Under the pieces are notes generated by a model. The model did no database searches, was not told the origin of the DNA, and was given only the letters and a program-made list of their open reading frames with translations. The translations under genes and the position numbers were made by a program. A stretch of 32,472 nt of DNA from Gemmatimonas sp. Lineage in GTDB: Bacteria; Gemmatimonadota; Gemmatimonadetes; Gemmatimonadales; Gemmatimonadaceae. Location: the NCBI GenBank assembly GCA_013822425.1, contig PNKL01000027.1:1-32472 (forward strand), read 5' to 3'. Positions 24,073 to 32,472 of the stretch are shown here, in pieces (the stretch's first letter is position 1; each line of letters begins with the position of its first letter).

Positions 24073-25100
24073 GCATGCCGTCTGCGCGCGCGCGCATGGT
24101 CGAAGGACAGCACGCCAAGCACGATCAGCGCCTCCACCACCGAGGCGAGCACCGACGGGACATTCGCCTCGCGCTGCATGGCGGCCGCACCGGCCTCGAG
24201 GGCGCCAAAGAGCAGCGCCGACAGCACGATGACCAGCGGGTGCAACCGGGCGAGCAGCGCCACGGCGATGGCGCTGTACCCATAGCCCGGCGAAATCCCC
24301 TCATACAACGCAAACGTAACGCCCATGGCCTCACTGGCGCCGCCTAGTCCGGCAAGCGCGCCGCTCGCCAGGAAGACGAGCGCCGTCGTTCGCCCAAGGT
24401 TGATGCCGCCCGCACTGCGGGCAGCATCCCTTCCCGCGCCCACCGCGCGCACGCGAAAGCCGGCCGCGGTGTGCGTCAGGAACCACCACGCCCCGACAGC
24501 CAGGACGACAGCCAGCACCAGACCGAGGTGCATGCGGTGTCCATCAATCAACGTCGGCAGGTGCACCGAGGGTGCGAGTTCGACTGTCTGCGGATAGACG
24601 CGCGTGGGTTCCTGCAGGGGGCCGCGCACAAGCCATGACACCAGATAGGCCGCAACGAAGTTCAACATCAGCGTGCTGATCACCTCGAGCACGCCGAACC
24701 GCAAGTTCAACCATCCCGCAATGCCTGCCCATGCACCGCCGGCCATCGCTCCGGCACCCAGCGCCAAGGGCAACGCGATGACTCGCGGGAATCCTCCCAT
24801 CGCGAGTCCCACGGCCACGGCGGCCGCAGCACCGGCCAGCAACTGTCCCTCAGCGCCGATGTTGAGGACCCCGGCCCGAAATGCGATTCCGACGGCCAGC
24901 CCCACGAAGAGCAAGGGTGTTGCCCGAACCAGCGTGGCCGAAAACAGGGCATACGAACTCCCGAATGCACCGTTCCATAGCGCCGCAAGCGCTCGCGGTG
25001 TGTCATACCCTCCGGCCATCAGGATGCCGAGTACCGCCAGGATGATCACCACCACGGTGGCGGCGGTAATGACCCAGCGCGCGTCGGTGCGCCCCGCCAT
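24069..25100 (-). CDS. Nucleoside-type ABC transporter permease (first)
   Basis: The 343-residue membrane protein is the paired permease. After a first helix (VITAATVVVIILAVLGILMAG) it shows ATPLLFVGLAVGIAFRAGVLNIGAEGQLL, the characteristic family segment, and many further helices ending in a basic RARRRHA tail. It overlaps the ATPase gene by one base (TGATG) and the next permease by four. The two permeases would form the membrane channel of one transporter. Confidence 0.92.
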   Translation of the reverse strand: MAGRTDARWVITAATVVVIILAVLGILMAGGYDTPRALAALWNGAFGSSYALFSATLVRATPLLFVGLAVGIAFRAGVLNIGAEGQLLAGAAAAVAVGLAMGGFPRVIALPLALGAGAMAGGAWAGIAGWLNLRFGVLEVISTLMLNFVAAYLVSWLVRGPLQEPTRVYPQTVELAPSVHLPTLIDGHRMHLGLVLAVVLAVGAWWFLTHTAAGFRVRAVGAGRDAARSAGGINLGRTTALVFLASGALAGLGGASEAMGVTFALYEGISPGYGYSAIAVALLARLHPLVIVLSALLFGALEAGAAAMQREANVPSVLASVVEALIVLGVLSFDHARARRRHA

Positions 25101-26539
25101 CAGGCGGCCCCCACCAGCGCATTCGCCACGGCGGCGCGTTCCACCGCCACCTCGCGAACATGACCGGCGAACACTACCAGCATTCGGTCGGCGAGCGGCA
25201 GCAGCTCGTCGATGTCCGCCGAGTAGAACACCACGGCACTTCCCGCCGCGGCGCTGCCGGCCAGTTCGTGCAGCACGTGTGCGGTCGCGCGGATGTCGAG
25301 GCCACGCACGGGGTTCTCGGCCACCACCAACGCCGGATGCTCGTCGAGTTCGCGCCCCACGACGAACTTCTGCTGGTTGCCGCCAGACAGCGTCCCGGCG
25401 CGGCTTACCGGTGAAGGCGCGCGCACGTCATGCCGCTGCATGAGCCCGGCGGTCTGCACGGCCATGGCGGACCACGGCATGCGCCCGCGGCGCGCGCCGG
25501 CTCCTCGCAGCGCGAGGTTCTCGGTCAGCGTGAACTCCTCGATCACCGCATCGCGCAGGCGGTCCTCTGGCACGAACCCGATGAGCGGCGGCAATGTTGC
25601 CACGCCACGGCTCGGCACCAGTCGGCCCGCCAGCACGCGCAACAATTCATGAACGCCCGATCCCTCGACTCCGGCGAGGCCGACGATCTCGCCGGCAAAG
25701 CACTCGAGGCTAGCCTCACGTACGCGCACAACCCCGCGCGCATCCTGCGCGCTCACGGCATCAAGGCGAGCGACACGAGCGCCGCGTTGCGGCGTCCGCC
25801 GATCGGGAGCCGTCTGCGGCCCGCCGGCGTCGTCGCCGGTGACAGCGCTCACAAGGGCAGGCACGTCGAGTTGGGTAGCCGCGGCCGTGAGGACACACTG
25901 TCCACGGCGCAGCACCGTCACATCATCGGCGATGGACAGCGCCTCGTGCAGCTTGTGCGTGACCAGCACGGCAGTGCCACCTGCGGCCACGAATCGACGA
26001 AGCCAGGCGAACAGCTCTTCGGTTTCAGGCGGGGTCAACACCGCCGTGGGTTCGTCGAGAATCAGGATGCGGGCGTCACTGTACAAGGCTTTGAGGATTT
26101 CCACGCGTTGCTGCGCGCCCACGCCAAGCGTGGCAATGCGTGCCGACGGGTCCACGCGAAGTCCGGTGCGCTCGCCGAGTTCCTGCACGCGCGCGGCAAC
26201 CGCGCGCATGTCGAGCCGGCCATGCCCGCCGAGCGCGATGTTCTCGGCGGCGGTCATGGCGGGAACGAGCGTGAAGTGCTGGTGCACCATGCCGAGGCCA
26301 CGACGAATGGCGTCGGCGCCGGAGGTCAGCGTGACCGGAACGCCTTCGAGGAGAACCGCGCCGGCATCAGCAGGCACCATGCCGAACGCGATGCGCATCA
26401 GCGTGGTCTTGCCGGCGCCGTTCTCGCCCAGCACGGCGTGCAGCGTGCCCCGGCGAACGTTCAGCGAGGCGCGGCGAAGCGCCTGCACATCGGCGAAGCG
26501 CTTGTCGATGCCTTCGAGGGCAAGGACGCAGTCGCTCAC
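25100..26539 (-). CDS. Nucleoside/sugar-type ABC transporter ATP-binding protein
   Basis: The 479-residue protein contains two ABC domains in one chain, as in sugar and nucleoside importers. Domain 1 has Walker A GENGAGKT (38-45), a degenerate signature near GVGAQQRVEILKAL and Walker B ILILDEPTAVL. Domain 2 has a degenerate Walker A (AGVEGSGVHELLRVL), a good signature LSGGNQQKFVVGREL and LVVAENPVRGLDIRAT, all usual for this group. The GTG at 26539 forms a GTGA overlap with the Nif3-family gene; a longer frame to 26596 would add residues with no family match. Confidence 0.92.
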   Translation of the reverse strand: MSDCVLALEGIDKRFADVQALRRASLNVRRGTLHAVLGENGAGKTTLMRIAFGMVPADAGAVLLEGVPVTLTSGADAIRRGLGMVHQHFTLVPAMTAAENIALGGHGRLDMRAVAARVQELGERTGLRVDPSARIATLGVGAQQRVEILKALYSDARILILDEPTAVLTPPETEELFAWLRRFVAAGGTAVLVTHKLHEALSIADDVTVLRRGQCVLTAAATQLDVPALVSAVTGDDAGGPQTAPDRRTPQRGARVARLDAVSAQDARGVVRVREASLECFAGEIVGLAGVEGSGVHELLRVLAGRLVPSRGVATLPPLIGFVPEDRLRDAVIEEFTLTENLALRGAGARRGRMPWSAMAVQTAGLMQRHDVRAPSPVSRAGTLSGGNQQKFVVGRELDEHPALVVAENPVRGLDIRATAHVLHELAGSAAAGSAVVFYSADIDELLPLADRMLVVFAGHVREVAVERAAVANALVGAA

Positions 26540-27309
26540 AATCCGGTGGGAGCTTCCACAAAGTTCCACGGCACGCCGGCGTGCGCCGCCAGCCACGTGG
26601 CAAGTGCCTGCACACCCAGCGTCTCCGTGGCGTAGTGTCCGGCGTACACGAGTACGAGCCCCTTCTCCTCGGCCTCAATCGCGCTCCAGTGCGGTCCTTC
26701 GCCGGTGATGACGGTGTCGAGGCCCAGGTCCACCGCCTCGCGCAGCGTGTCTCCGGTGATTCCGGCCCCGGTTACGACGCCCCAGCGGCGTGTTCGCCGC
26801 CCGCCCGGATGCGGTGAAGCAATCGCCCGGCCGCCATGTTCGCGCGCAAAACGGTCACACGCCGACACCAACGCGTCGGTCGTCACGTCCGACGTTCCCT
26901 GCACGCCGCAGAAGATCGTCTGATATCGTGCGAAGCCGCCCTCGGGCTCGAGGCCGAGCGCACGGGCAAGCAGGAACGAATTGCCCATCGATTCATGCGC
27001 ATCGAGCGGTAGGTGCGCGGCGTAAAGCGCCACGTCATGGCCCAGCAGCACGCGCACACGCTCCAGGTACGTCCCGGTAAGCGGCTGCAGCCCGCCCCAG
27101 AACAAGCCGTGGTGCACCACCAGCATGTTTGCGCCGACGTCGATGGCGCCGCGAATGGTCCGTTGGGAGCAGTCCACTGCGGCGGCGATGCGCGCGATGG
27201 GGGCACGATTGTCCACCTGCAGGCCGTTGAGCGCCGGCACATAGTCCGGCGTTGCGCGGCAGCGCAGCAGGGCATTGGCGAGTTGTGCGAGTTCGGCCGC
27301 CGAGCTCAC
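26536..27309 (-). CDS. Nif3-like dinuclear metal-centre protein
   Basis: The 257-residue protein is of the NIF3/YbgI family (also called GTP cyclohydrolase I type 2 homologues; the true reaction is unsettled). Metal-ligand regions are present: VVHHGLFW (H66, H67), AAHLPLDAHESMGNS (H99, D103, H105) and near the end VYAGHYATET (H225, E229). The GTG at 27309 overlaps the upstream stop as GTGA, and the stop overlaps the ATPase start the same way, so this gene is firmly embedded in the transporter operon. Why a Nif3 gene lies between binding protein and ATPase is unexplained; hydrolysis of an imported compound is one possibility. Confidence 0.9.
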   Translation of the reverse strand: MSSAAELAQLANALLRCRATPDYVPALNGLQVDNRAPIARIAAAVDCSQRTIRGAIDVGANMLVVHHGLFWGGLQPLTGTYLERVRVLLGHDVALYAAHLPLDAHESMGNSFLLARALGLEPEGGFARYQTIFCGVQGTSDVTTDALVSACDRFAREHGGRAIASPHPGGRRTRRWGVVTGAGITGDTLREAVDLGLDTVITGEGPHWSAIEAEEKGLVLVYAGHYATETLGVQALATWLAAHAGVPWNFVEAPTGL

Positions 27310-28334
27310 TCGTCCTCCGGAATACGGGCTGGCCAGGGCGGCACAAAGGTGCCGTCCAGCATGTGGTGTTCGACGGAATCCACCATCTGCAGCACCCGGG
27401 GTGGCACCACCGTCTTCATCGACGAGTTCAGCACCCACTTCATCACGCCACTGCGCGTGTCGAACACATGGACGCGAGGGATGAAGGCGCCGCTCTTGAC
27501 TTCGCGCGCGATGGACATGAACGCGTTTGGCAGGTTGATCACGACGGAGCCCAGTGTCACGGTGGGGGCCACGTGGTTCTGGTCGGAATTGGAGCCAATG
27601 ATGTGAACGCCCTGTGATTCCTTGGCGGCCTGAAAGATGCCCAGTCCAGCCGCGTCGGCATTCTGGTAGATGACATCGACCCCACGGGCGATCTGGGCGA
27701 GGGCCTGTTCCTTTCCGGCGCCCGCATCATCCCAGTTGCCGAGATACGCGGTGACCACACGCGCTTTCGGATTCAAGGCGTGCACCCCCTGCGTGAACGC
27801 CGCGAAACCGGATTTGACGGGCGGAAGCTCGGTTCCGCCGATGCATCCAATGATGCCCGACTTGCTGACGCTTGCTGCGATGATGCCCGCCAAGTACGAC
27901 GGCTGCTCGAAGGCGAACGACATCGCCGCCACGTTGGCGCTGGTGCGAGTGCCTCCCGTGGTGATGAACACGGTCTTCGGGAACGCGGGTCCCACGCGGG
28001 CTGCGGCATCCTGAAATTCGAACCCATGACCGAAGACGAGCGAGTATCCACTCGCCCCGTACTGTCGGAAGTTCTCTTCGAACTCCGCCGGCGTCTTGGT
28101 CTGTATATGACTGACTCGCGCGCCAAGGGAGTCGCGAATGCGCAGCAGTCCCTCGTAGGCTCCCCCATTCCAGGACTGGTCTGAGATCGGCCCCGGCGTC
28201 AACAGGGCAACGGTGAATCCATCGGCATCCGCACTGCTGTTGCTAGTATCCTTCGCCGGTGAACACGCGGCCAAGATTCCAACAGCGATGTTGAAAATGA
28301 AAAAACGGGTAACTAATCGGCGAATAGTCAACAT
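27306..28334 (-). CDS. BMP family ABC transporter substrate-binding lipoprotein
   Basis: The 342-residue lipoprotein (signal peptide FFIFNIAVGILAAC, lipobox Cys24) belongs to the basic membrane protein/PnrA family that captures nucleosides for the ABC importer encoded downstream. Family landmarks are TVALLTPGPISDQSWNGGAYEG, a central GYSLVFGHGFEFQDAA, FAFEQPSYLAGIIAASVSKS and DVIYQNADAAGLGIFQAAKE. It is the first gene of the operon and is preceded by a very AT-rich stretch (28335-28410), unlike the GC-rich surroundings, probably its promoter. That stretch includes an imperfect palindrome GTATGTCATAC (28383-28393). Confidence 0.93.
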   Translation of the reverse strand: MLTIRRLVTRFFIFNIAVGILAACSPAKDTSNSSADADGFTVALLTPGPISDQSWNGGAYEGLLRIRDSLGARVSHIQTKTPAEFEENFRQYGASGYSLVFGHGFEFQDAAARVGPAFPKTVFITTGGTRTSANVAAMSFAFEQPSYLAGIIAASVSKSGIIGCIGGTELPPVKSGFAAFTQGVHALNPKARVVTAYLGNWDDAGAGKEQALAQIARGVDVIYQNADAAGLGIFQAAKESQGVHIIGSNSDQNHVAPTVTLGSVVINLPNAFMSIAREVKSGAFIPRVHVFDTRSGVMKWVLNSSMKTVVPPRVLQMVDSVEHHMLDGTFVPPWPARIPEDE

Positions 28335-28446
28335 CTATAAATTGTTTATTAATAGTTAGTTGACATGTGAATAGAAACAAATGTATGTCATACTATGTGA
28401 TTGTTGATAACTCGGAACGCACCCTCCGGTTACGCGCCGGGGGCTT

Positions 28447-28872
28447 CTAGCCCGCCGAACTTGAATGGCGTTCTTGGGCACTCTTGTCACCAAGCAGGCG
28501 AAGCTCCTGCATGCGTACGGAGCCATTGATCCGCGCGCCTTCAAGTACCACAATCGACTTGGTCTCGATGTCGCCATTGACGACCGCCGAACTCTGGAGC
28601 TCAAGACGTTCGTCCGCGACGACCGCGCCATCCACAAGGCCGCCTACCACTACTTCCCCTGCGTGAACGTTGCCTTTGATGGCTCCATTGCGACCGAGCA
28701 TCATCTGGCGCGCGCCCAGCACGGAACCCTCGATACGGCCGTCCACCTTGAGAGTGCCGTTGGTCTCGACATCTCCGGTAATGCGCATACCGGCCGCGAC
28801 GATCGAGAGCGCTGCCTCGGCGGTGCCGCCGCGGGTCTCGTTCTTGTCTCCGTCTTTTTTCAGGAGTGACAT
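28447..28872 (-). CDS. Bactofilin (polymer-forming cytoskeletal protein)
   Basis: The 141-residue protein has the bactofilin beta-helix between about residues 25 and 125: ITGDVETNGTLKVDGRIEGSV, then GAIKGNVHAGEVVVGGLVDGAV, SAVVNGDIETKSIVVLEGARINGSV. Tails at both ends are polar and disordered. Bactofilins polymerise without nucleotide into filaments that scaffold cell-wall enzymes or the ParABS machinery. An AAGGAAG lies before the ATG. It is the last gene of the parA-parB-membrane-protein-bactofilin block, 18 bp after the preceding gene. Confidence 0.93.
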   Translation of the reverse strand: MSLLKKDGDKNETRGGTAEAALSIVAAGMRITGDVETNGTLKVDGRIEGSVLGARQMMLGRNGAIKGNVHAGEVVVGGLVDGAVVADERLELQSSAVVNGDIETKSIVVLEGARINGSVRMQELRLLGDKSAQERHSSSAG

Positions 28873-28890
28873 GGAATCTTCCTTGTCGGG

Positions 28891-29436
28891 TCAGGGTACG
28901 ATGGCGGGCGCCTTCGTTGATGGCTTTCCAGGGGCCTGGGCGGGTGCGTTGACAGGCGCCTTCTTTGGTACTGCTGTTGACGCTGCTGTTGACGCTGCTG
29001 TTGGCGCTGCTGTTGGCGCCGCTGTCGGTACCGCTGTCGGCGCCGTCTCCTTGGACAAGGCCGGCGGGGCACTGCGCGCAGACGCGCTCAGCATCTGCTG
29101 GACTTGGGTATACCGGCGCTGCAGTTGCTCCAGTGTTGCGTGGAGCGTGTCGATTTTGGCGGCATCCTGCTCGAGGTGCGTGATGCGCCGCGTCAGGAAC
29201 GGCACCCGCGCCGTCTGGAAAGCAAAGTATGCCCAGCTCAGGATGGCCACGGTAAGCACGGCGGCAAACCACTTCGATGCCACCAGTCGCAACGCCTGCA
29301 CCTGCCACGGGCGAAGTACCATCGTGCGGTGCGCGAGGCCGGTCTCCCGTTGCACATGAATGAACATATTGCCCCAGCCACGGCCGAACACATTGCCGTG
29401 CTCCTGCGGGCCCGGATCACGCTCGGGACCGGTCAT
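28891..29436 (-). CDS. Membrane protein with coiled coil and Ala/Pro/Thr repeats
   Basis: I do not recognise a named family for this 181-residue protein. It has a cytoplasmic N-terminus (about 1-55), one transmembrane helix WFAAVLTVAILSWAYFAF (56-73), a predicted coiled coil (about 82-118, ITHLEQDAAKIDTLHATLEQLQRRY) and a low-complexity tail with TAAP-type repeats (131-158) from a 12-bp tandem repeat at about 28970-29045. The start overlaps the parB stop by ATGA. The layout of helix plus coiled coil resembles the N-terminal part of M23 peptidases often found beside bactofilin, but no peptidase domain is present; that is only a suggestion. Confidence 0.7.
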   Translation of the reverse strand: MTGPERDPGPQEHGNVFGRGWGNMFIHVQRETGLAHRTMVLRPWQVQALRLVASKWFAAVLTVAILSWAYFAFQTARVPFLTRRITHLEQDAAKIDTLHATLEQLQRRYTQVQQMLSASARSAPPALSKETAPTAVPTAAPTAAPTAASTAASTAVPKKAPVNAPAQAPGKPSTKAPAIVP

Positions 29437-30347
29437 GCAATGCCCCGCTCTGCGTTGCCAAGCAGGAGCTCAAGCAGGCGCGAGAGGTCTTCGTTGCCAT
29501 AGAACGAGAAGCTGATCTGGCCTTGCGCCTTTCCGGTGAGCGTCAGTTTCACGTCGGTCTGGAACTTCCGGCGCAGCTGCTCTTCAATCAGGCGCGCCTC
29601 GGTCGGGCGGGCATCACTGGACTTCGCGGTGGCCTTGCGCGATCCTGCGCGGCCGCCGGTCGTGTCGCGTACCCGCTGTTCCACCGCGCGCACGCTCAGT
29701 CCTTCGGCAATCACCACCTTGGCCAGGTCGGCGATGCGAATGTCATCGCCCAGTGCGAGCAGCGCACGCGCATGGCCGAGTGAAAGCGCGCCTTCGCGCA
29801 CCTGTCGGCGAACGGACGCGGGAAGACCAAGGAGGCGCAGCATGTTGGCGACCGTGGAGCGGTCCTTGCCGACGATGTCTGCGGCTTCCTGCTGGGTGAG
29901 CGAGTACGATGTGATCAACTGCTGGTAGCCTTCCGCTTCTTCGATCGGATTGAGATCCGTGCGCTGCAGGTTCTCGACGAGCGCGAGCGTCAGCAATTCC
30001 TTGTCGCCGACTTCGCGAATGATTGCGGGAATCTCTGTCCAGTTGAGCCGCTGCGCCGCGCGAAAGCGGCGTTCGCCTGCGATGAGTTCGTAGCCGGTGC
30101 CCGAGGGGGAGGGGCGAACCGTCACAGGTTGAATGAGCCCATTGACGCGCAGGCTCGCTTCCAGATCGGCGAGCTCTTCCTCGCGGAACTCCTTTCGCGG
30201 CTGCATCGGGTTCGGCCGAATCTGCGCCATCGCCAACTTGCGGAGACCATCACGATCAGTCGACGCATGCGATGTATCGGCTCGAGAGACAGGTCGGCTT
30301 GAGAGAAGTGCCTCTAGCCCTCTTCCAAGACGCGGTTTATCGGTCAT
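29433..30347 (-). CDS. parB: Chromosome-partitioning protein ParB
   Basis: ParB binds parS, spreads as a CTP-dependent clamp and works with ParA in chromosome segregation. The 304-residue protein begins MTDKPRLGRGLEALLSSR, an N-terminal ParA-interacting motif. CTP-binding boxes are GERRFRA (91-97) and ENLQRTDLNPIEEA (125-138). The helix-turn-helix SLTQQEAADIVGKDRSTVAN lies at 149-168, and the C-terminal dimerisation part ends FYGNEDLSRLLELLLG. It follows parA by 59 bp and overlaps the next gene by ATGA. Confidence 0.96.
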   Translation of the reverse strand: MTDKPRLGRGLEALLSSRPVSRADTSHASTDRDGLRKLAMAQIRPNPMQPRKEFREEELADLEASLRVNGLIQPVTVRPSPSGTGYELIAGERRFRAAQRLNWTEIPAIIREVGDKELLTLALVENLQRTDLNPIEEAEGYQQLITSYSLTQQEAADIVGKDRSTVANMLRLLGLPASVRRQVREGALSLGHARALLALGDDIRIADLAKVVIAEGLSVRAVEQRVRDTTGGRAGSRKATAKSSDARPTEARLIEEQLRRKFQTDVKLTLTGKAQGQISFSFYGNEDLSRLLELLLGNAERGIA

Positions 30348-30406
30348 GTGTATTGATAGTGATTTAGTTATGTCTGTATTGTGGCGCGAAAATCATCGAG
30401 CAGAGC

Positions 30407-31192
30407 CTACTTGACTGAAGATTCAGCAACGGTGCGTTCGATCAACTCCCTTGCCACGCCGATGTACGCCTTGGCACCAACTGAGGCGAGGTCATAAATG
30501 ATGATTGGCTTCCCAAAACTCGGCGCTTCGGCGAGGCGAACGTTCCTGGGAACGACACTCTGGAACACCTTGCCCCCGAAATACTCACGGGCATCGGCCG
30601 CAACCTGACGCGAGAGATTGAGGCGGGCGTCATACATCGTCAGCACAACACCGTCGATCCCAAGAGACGGATTCACGTCCTGTTGCACTCGGCTCACGGT
30701 GTTGAGCAGTTGGCTCAATCCCTCGAGGGCGTAGTACTCGCACTGCAAGGGGATGAGGACGGCATCCGCCGCCGCGAGCATGTTCAGCGTGATCAAGCCA
30801 AGCGACGGCGGGCAGTCGATCAGGACGAAATCGAAGCTGTCGGCGACGCGCTCGAGCGCACGGCGCATGGAGAGCGTGCGATCCTCCTTCTCCACCAGCT
30901 CCACCTCAGCGCCGGCGAGATCCGGCGTCGCGGGCAGGACAGAGAGGAACCGGAACTGCACTTCAGGCAGGATCGCCTCATCAATCGCCGACGGATCAAG
31001 CAGGACGTCGTAGGTCGTCAACCGAACATCGTCCCGTGTAAGGCCGATGCCGCTGGTGGCATTCCCCTGAGGGTCCCCGTCCACGAGCAACACCCGTTGC
31101 TCCGCGGCGGCTAGGCTGGCCGCTAGGTTCACCGCAGTAGTTGTTTTGCCAACTCCGCCCTTCTGGTTTGCGATGGCGATGATTCTGGCCAA
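30407..31192 (-). CDS. parA: Chromosome-partitioning ATPase ParA (Soj)
   Basis: ParA is the deviant-Walker ATPase that positions ParB-parS complexes. From the TTG at 31192 it starts (M)[20 protein letters not shown], with the deviant Walker [27 protein letters not shown] is Walker A', and [22 protein letters not shown] is the Soj-type ending. GGAG lies 10 bp before this TTG, and the family starts here; an in-frame ATG at 31219 adds nine residues (MHPSWSSRT) and is the alternative. No DNA-binding N-terminal extension is present, so it is the chromosomal type. parS lies about 85 bp upstream of the TTG. Confidence 0.95.
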   Translation of the reverse strand: MARIIAIANQKGGVGKTTTAVNLAASLAAAEQRVLLVDGDPQGNATSGIGLTRDDVRLTTYDVLLDPSAIDEAILPEVQFRFLSVLPATPDLAGAEVELVEKEDRTLSMRRALERVADSFDFVLIDCPPSLGLITLNMLAAADAVLIPLQCEYYALEGLSQLLNTVSRVQQDVNPSLGIDGVVLTMYDARLNLSRQVAADAREYFGGKVFQSVVPRNVRLAEAPSFGKPIIIYDLASVGAKAYIGVARELIERTVAESSVK

Positions 31193-31276
31193 GGTCCGGC
31201 TGCTCCAGCTCGGGTGCATGAAAACGGAACGGAAGGCCGAATATTGGCCTCCCGCCGCCGCAAATGCCAGTTCAGA

Positions 31277-31292
31277 TGTTCCACGTGGAACA
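31277..31292. promoter_or_regulatory. parS centromere-like site
   Basis: TGTTCCACGTGGAACA is a perfect 16-bp palindrome and matches a standard bacterial parS variant. It lies upstream of parA, where ParB would bind. Repeat R11 begins 2 bp later. No second perfect site was noticed in the window. Confidence 0.92.
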
Positions 31293-31293
31293 T

Positions 31294-31481
31294 GGGGAAT
31301 GGTTTTTCATCACAGAGACACGGAGGAACACGGAGGGCCACAAAGGACAGCGACTGCAACTTCCTGGAGGAACTGCAATGGTCCGCTGATGTTTGTATGA
31401 CACGCCGCCGTTACCCCCGGTCTGTACCGTCGTTGTTGTCCGTGGCCCTCCGTGTCTCTGTGATGAAAGAACCCCGTCCCT
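31294..31481. repeat. Dispersed palindromic repeat, copy R11 (full)
   Basis: The left end TGGGGAATGGTTTTTCATCA, arm CACAGAGACACGGAGG and right end TCTCTGTGATGAAAGAACCC are present. Core order is as in R7/R9: CTGCAACTTCCTGGAGGAAC, then CGCCGTTACCCCCGGT. It fills the gap between the parS site and the SIMPL gene's stop codon. Confidence 0.92.
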
Positions 31482-31511
31482 CACACCCCCCACGAATCGC
31501 CACTGAGCTGC

Positions 31512-32243
31512 CTACTGCTTCACTGCCCAACGCACCGACACCGTTTCCACCACCTTCAGTTCGCCGGGATTCACTGGCGTCGGCTCCGCACTCGCAGCCA
31601 GTCTCGTTGACCGCACCATTTCGATGTTCATGGGCATCGGTCCATCAGACGGTCCAGCGCTGGAGATCTCGACCAACGATCCCAGCTGGTAGCCGGCAGC
31701 CATCGCCATTGCCTCGGCGTCCAGTCGAGCCGCTTTCACCGCTCGCACCAGCGCCTCACGCCGAGCCTCCGCTGCCTGGGACGAGTAGAACTGCAAACCC
31801 ATGATGTTGGTAGCACCCTTCGCCAGGGAGGCGTCCACCAGCATTCCAGTCTGTTCGAGCTTGAACACCTCGACACGAACCGAGTTTCGGGCCACGTAGC
31901 CGGAGACCTTGGGAGGCTGGCCCTGACCCGGATAGACCATCTCCGGGGTCACCTGAAGATTGGCCGTCTGAATCTGCTCCCGGGCAATCCCGAGCCTCAG
32001 CAGCGTGTCCAATACGGCACGCTGACGCCGGCCGTTCTCGGCTGCAGCCGTAGCCGCGGATGCCGCACGAGTCTCGACGCCAAACTCCATGCGAACGCGG
32101 TCGGGTTTGATGTCGACTTCACCACGACCCGCGGTGATGATCTGCGGTACGGTTGAGGGAACGTGCTGTCCGACCGCCTGCTTGGGCAGCAGAATCAGGG
32201 CGAAGGCCGCGGCAACGGAAATGGCGAAACAAGAACTGCGCAT
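31512..32243 (-). CDS. SIMPL domain (DUF541) exported protein
   Basis: The 243-residue protein has a signal peptide (FAISVAAAFALILLP, cleavage near AVG-QH) and the SIMPL domain: ITAGRGEVDIKPDRVRMEFG, VLDTLLRLGIAREQIQTANL, GYVARNSVRVEVFKLEQTG and LVRAVKAARLDAEAMAMAAG. Members are usually periplasmic or outer-membrane-associated; a role in oxidative-stress resistance is reported for some, but no general function is known. GGAGG precedes the ATG by 8 bp, with a hairpin directly upstream. Transcription runs toward parA across repeat R11. Confidence 0.9.
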   Translation of the reverse strand: MRSSCFAISVAAAFALILLPKQAVGQHVPSTVPQIITAGRGEVDIKPDRVRMEFGVETRAASAATAAAENGRRQRAVLDTLLRLGIAREQIQTANLQVTPEMVYPGQGQPPKVSGYVARNSVRVEVFKLEQTGMLVDASLAKGATNIMGLQFYSSQAAEARREALVRAVKAARLDAEAMAMAAGYQLGSLVEISSAGPSDGPMPMNIEMVRSTRLAASAEPTPVNPGELKVVETVSVRWAVKQ

Positions 32244-32256
32244 CGTGGTGTCCTCC

Positions 32257-32273
32257 GCCTCGTGAAACGAGGC
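32257..32273. promoter_or_regulatory. Hairpin next to the SIMPL ribosome-binding site
   Basis: GCCTCG-TGAAA-CGAGGC forms a 6-bp stem touching the Shine-Dalgarno sequence of the SIMPL gene. The upstream side is AT-rich (TATTTAGTATCAAATAGC), probably the promoter. From 32300 to the edge I see no gene. Confidence 0.45.
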
Positions 32274-32472
32274 TTATTTAGTATCAAATAGCTACTAATA
32301 AATGCCTTCTGAGAGAGCTGACTGGCCCCGTTCGGCGCTGTGAGGGAGACGTTCACGGGTCGACAACTTGTACACCGGAGTGCTCGCATCGGGCTCCGGG
32401 GCCCCACGGCAATATCGTGTGCGGGGGAGCACCCCGCCAAAGCGCTGGGCTCGGTGAGCAACACAGGCCTTC

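Noticed and set aside
32195-32464. Minus-strand frame at the right edge
   Set aside because: It overlaps the SIMPL start and its leader in another frame and has no family-like sequence.

Overview
The window is chromosomal DNA from a high-GC bacterium and is built around a replication origin and segregation hub. The gene set fits Gemmatimonadota: a GWxTD-domain lipoprotein, a BMP-type nucleoside ABC operon containing a Nif3 gene, and bactofilin beside parAB. That placement rests on gene content read by eye, not on a database search. There are no rRNA or tRNA genes, no transposase and no CRISPR array.

Layout. Positions 1-2750 are accessory: a large inverted repeat, an overlapping DUF4160/DUF2442 pair, and an AAA_14/DUF4143 ATPase. 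Positions 2789-8350 hold a leftward core block, mnmE ... yidC-yidD-rnpA-rpmH, interrupted by an AbiEii-like nucleotidyltransferase and its small partner. Positions 8452-11527 hold dnaA, a candidate oriC with DnaA boxes and a DnaA-trio run, and dnaN. Positions 11542-16128 hold a lipoprotein gene, the RNase P RNA with its terminator, an AraC-type regulator, a GxxExxY (PD-(D/E)XK-like) gene, pyrE and a histidine kinase. Positions 16150-22091 hold a small hypothetical gene, a type IV pilin-like gene, polA, a cold-shock gene and the GWxTD lipoprotein. Positions 22173-28334 hold a Ser/Thr kinase and a tightly overlapping leftward operon: BMP lipoprotein, Nif3, double ABC ATPase, two permeases. Positions 28447-31219 hold bactofilin, a small membrane protein, parB and parA, with a perfect parS site just upstream of parA. 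A SIMPL-domain protein closes the window.

The most unusual feature is a family of about eleven dispersed palindromic elements and remnants. Complete copies are roughly 160-210 bp, with purine-rich terminal arms (TTCATCACAGAGACAC...) that read as inverted repeats at the two ends, and an asymmetric core that occurs in both orientations. Most copies start within a few to about 30 bp of a stop codon. One copy lies in the dnaA leader and one touches parS. One half-copy is inserted in frame inside the G domain of MnmE. One full copy is joined to the GxxExxY gene, and a matching terminal motif follows that gene, which suggests a composite unit. This is the best candidate here for an undescribed mobile or regulatory repeat system.
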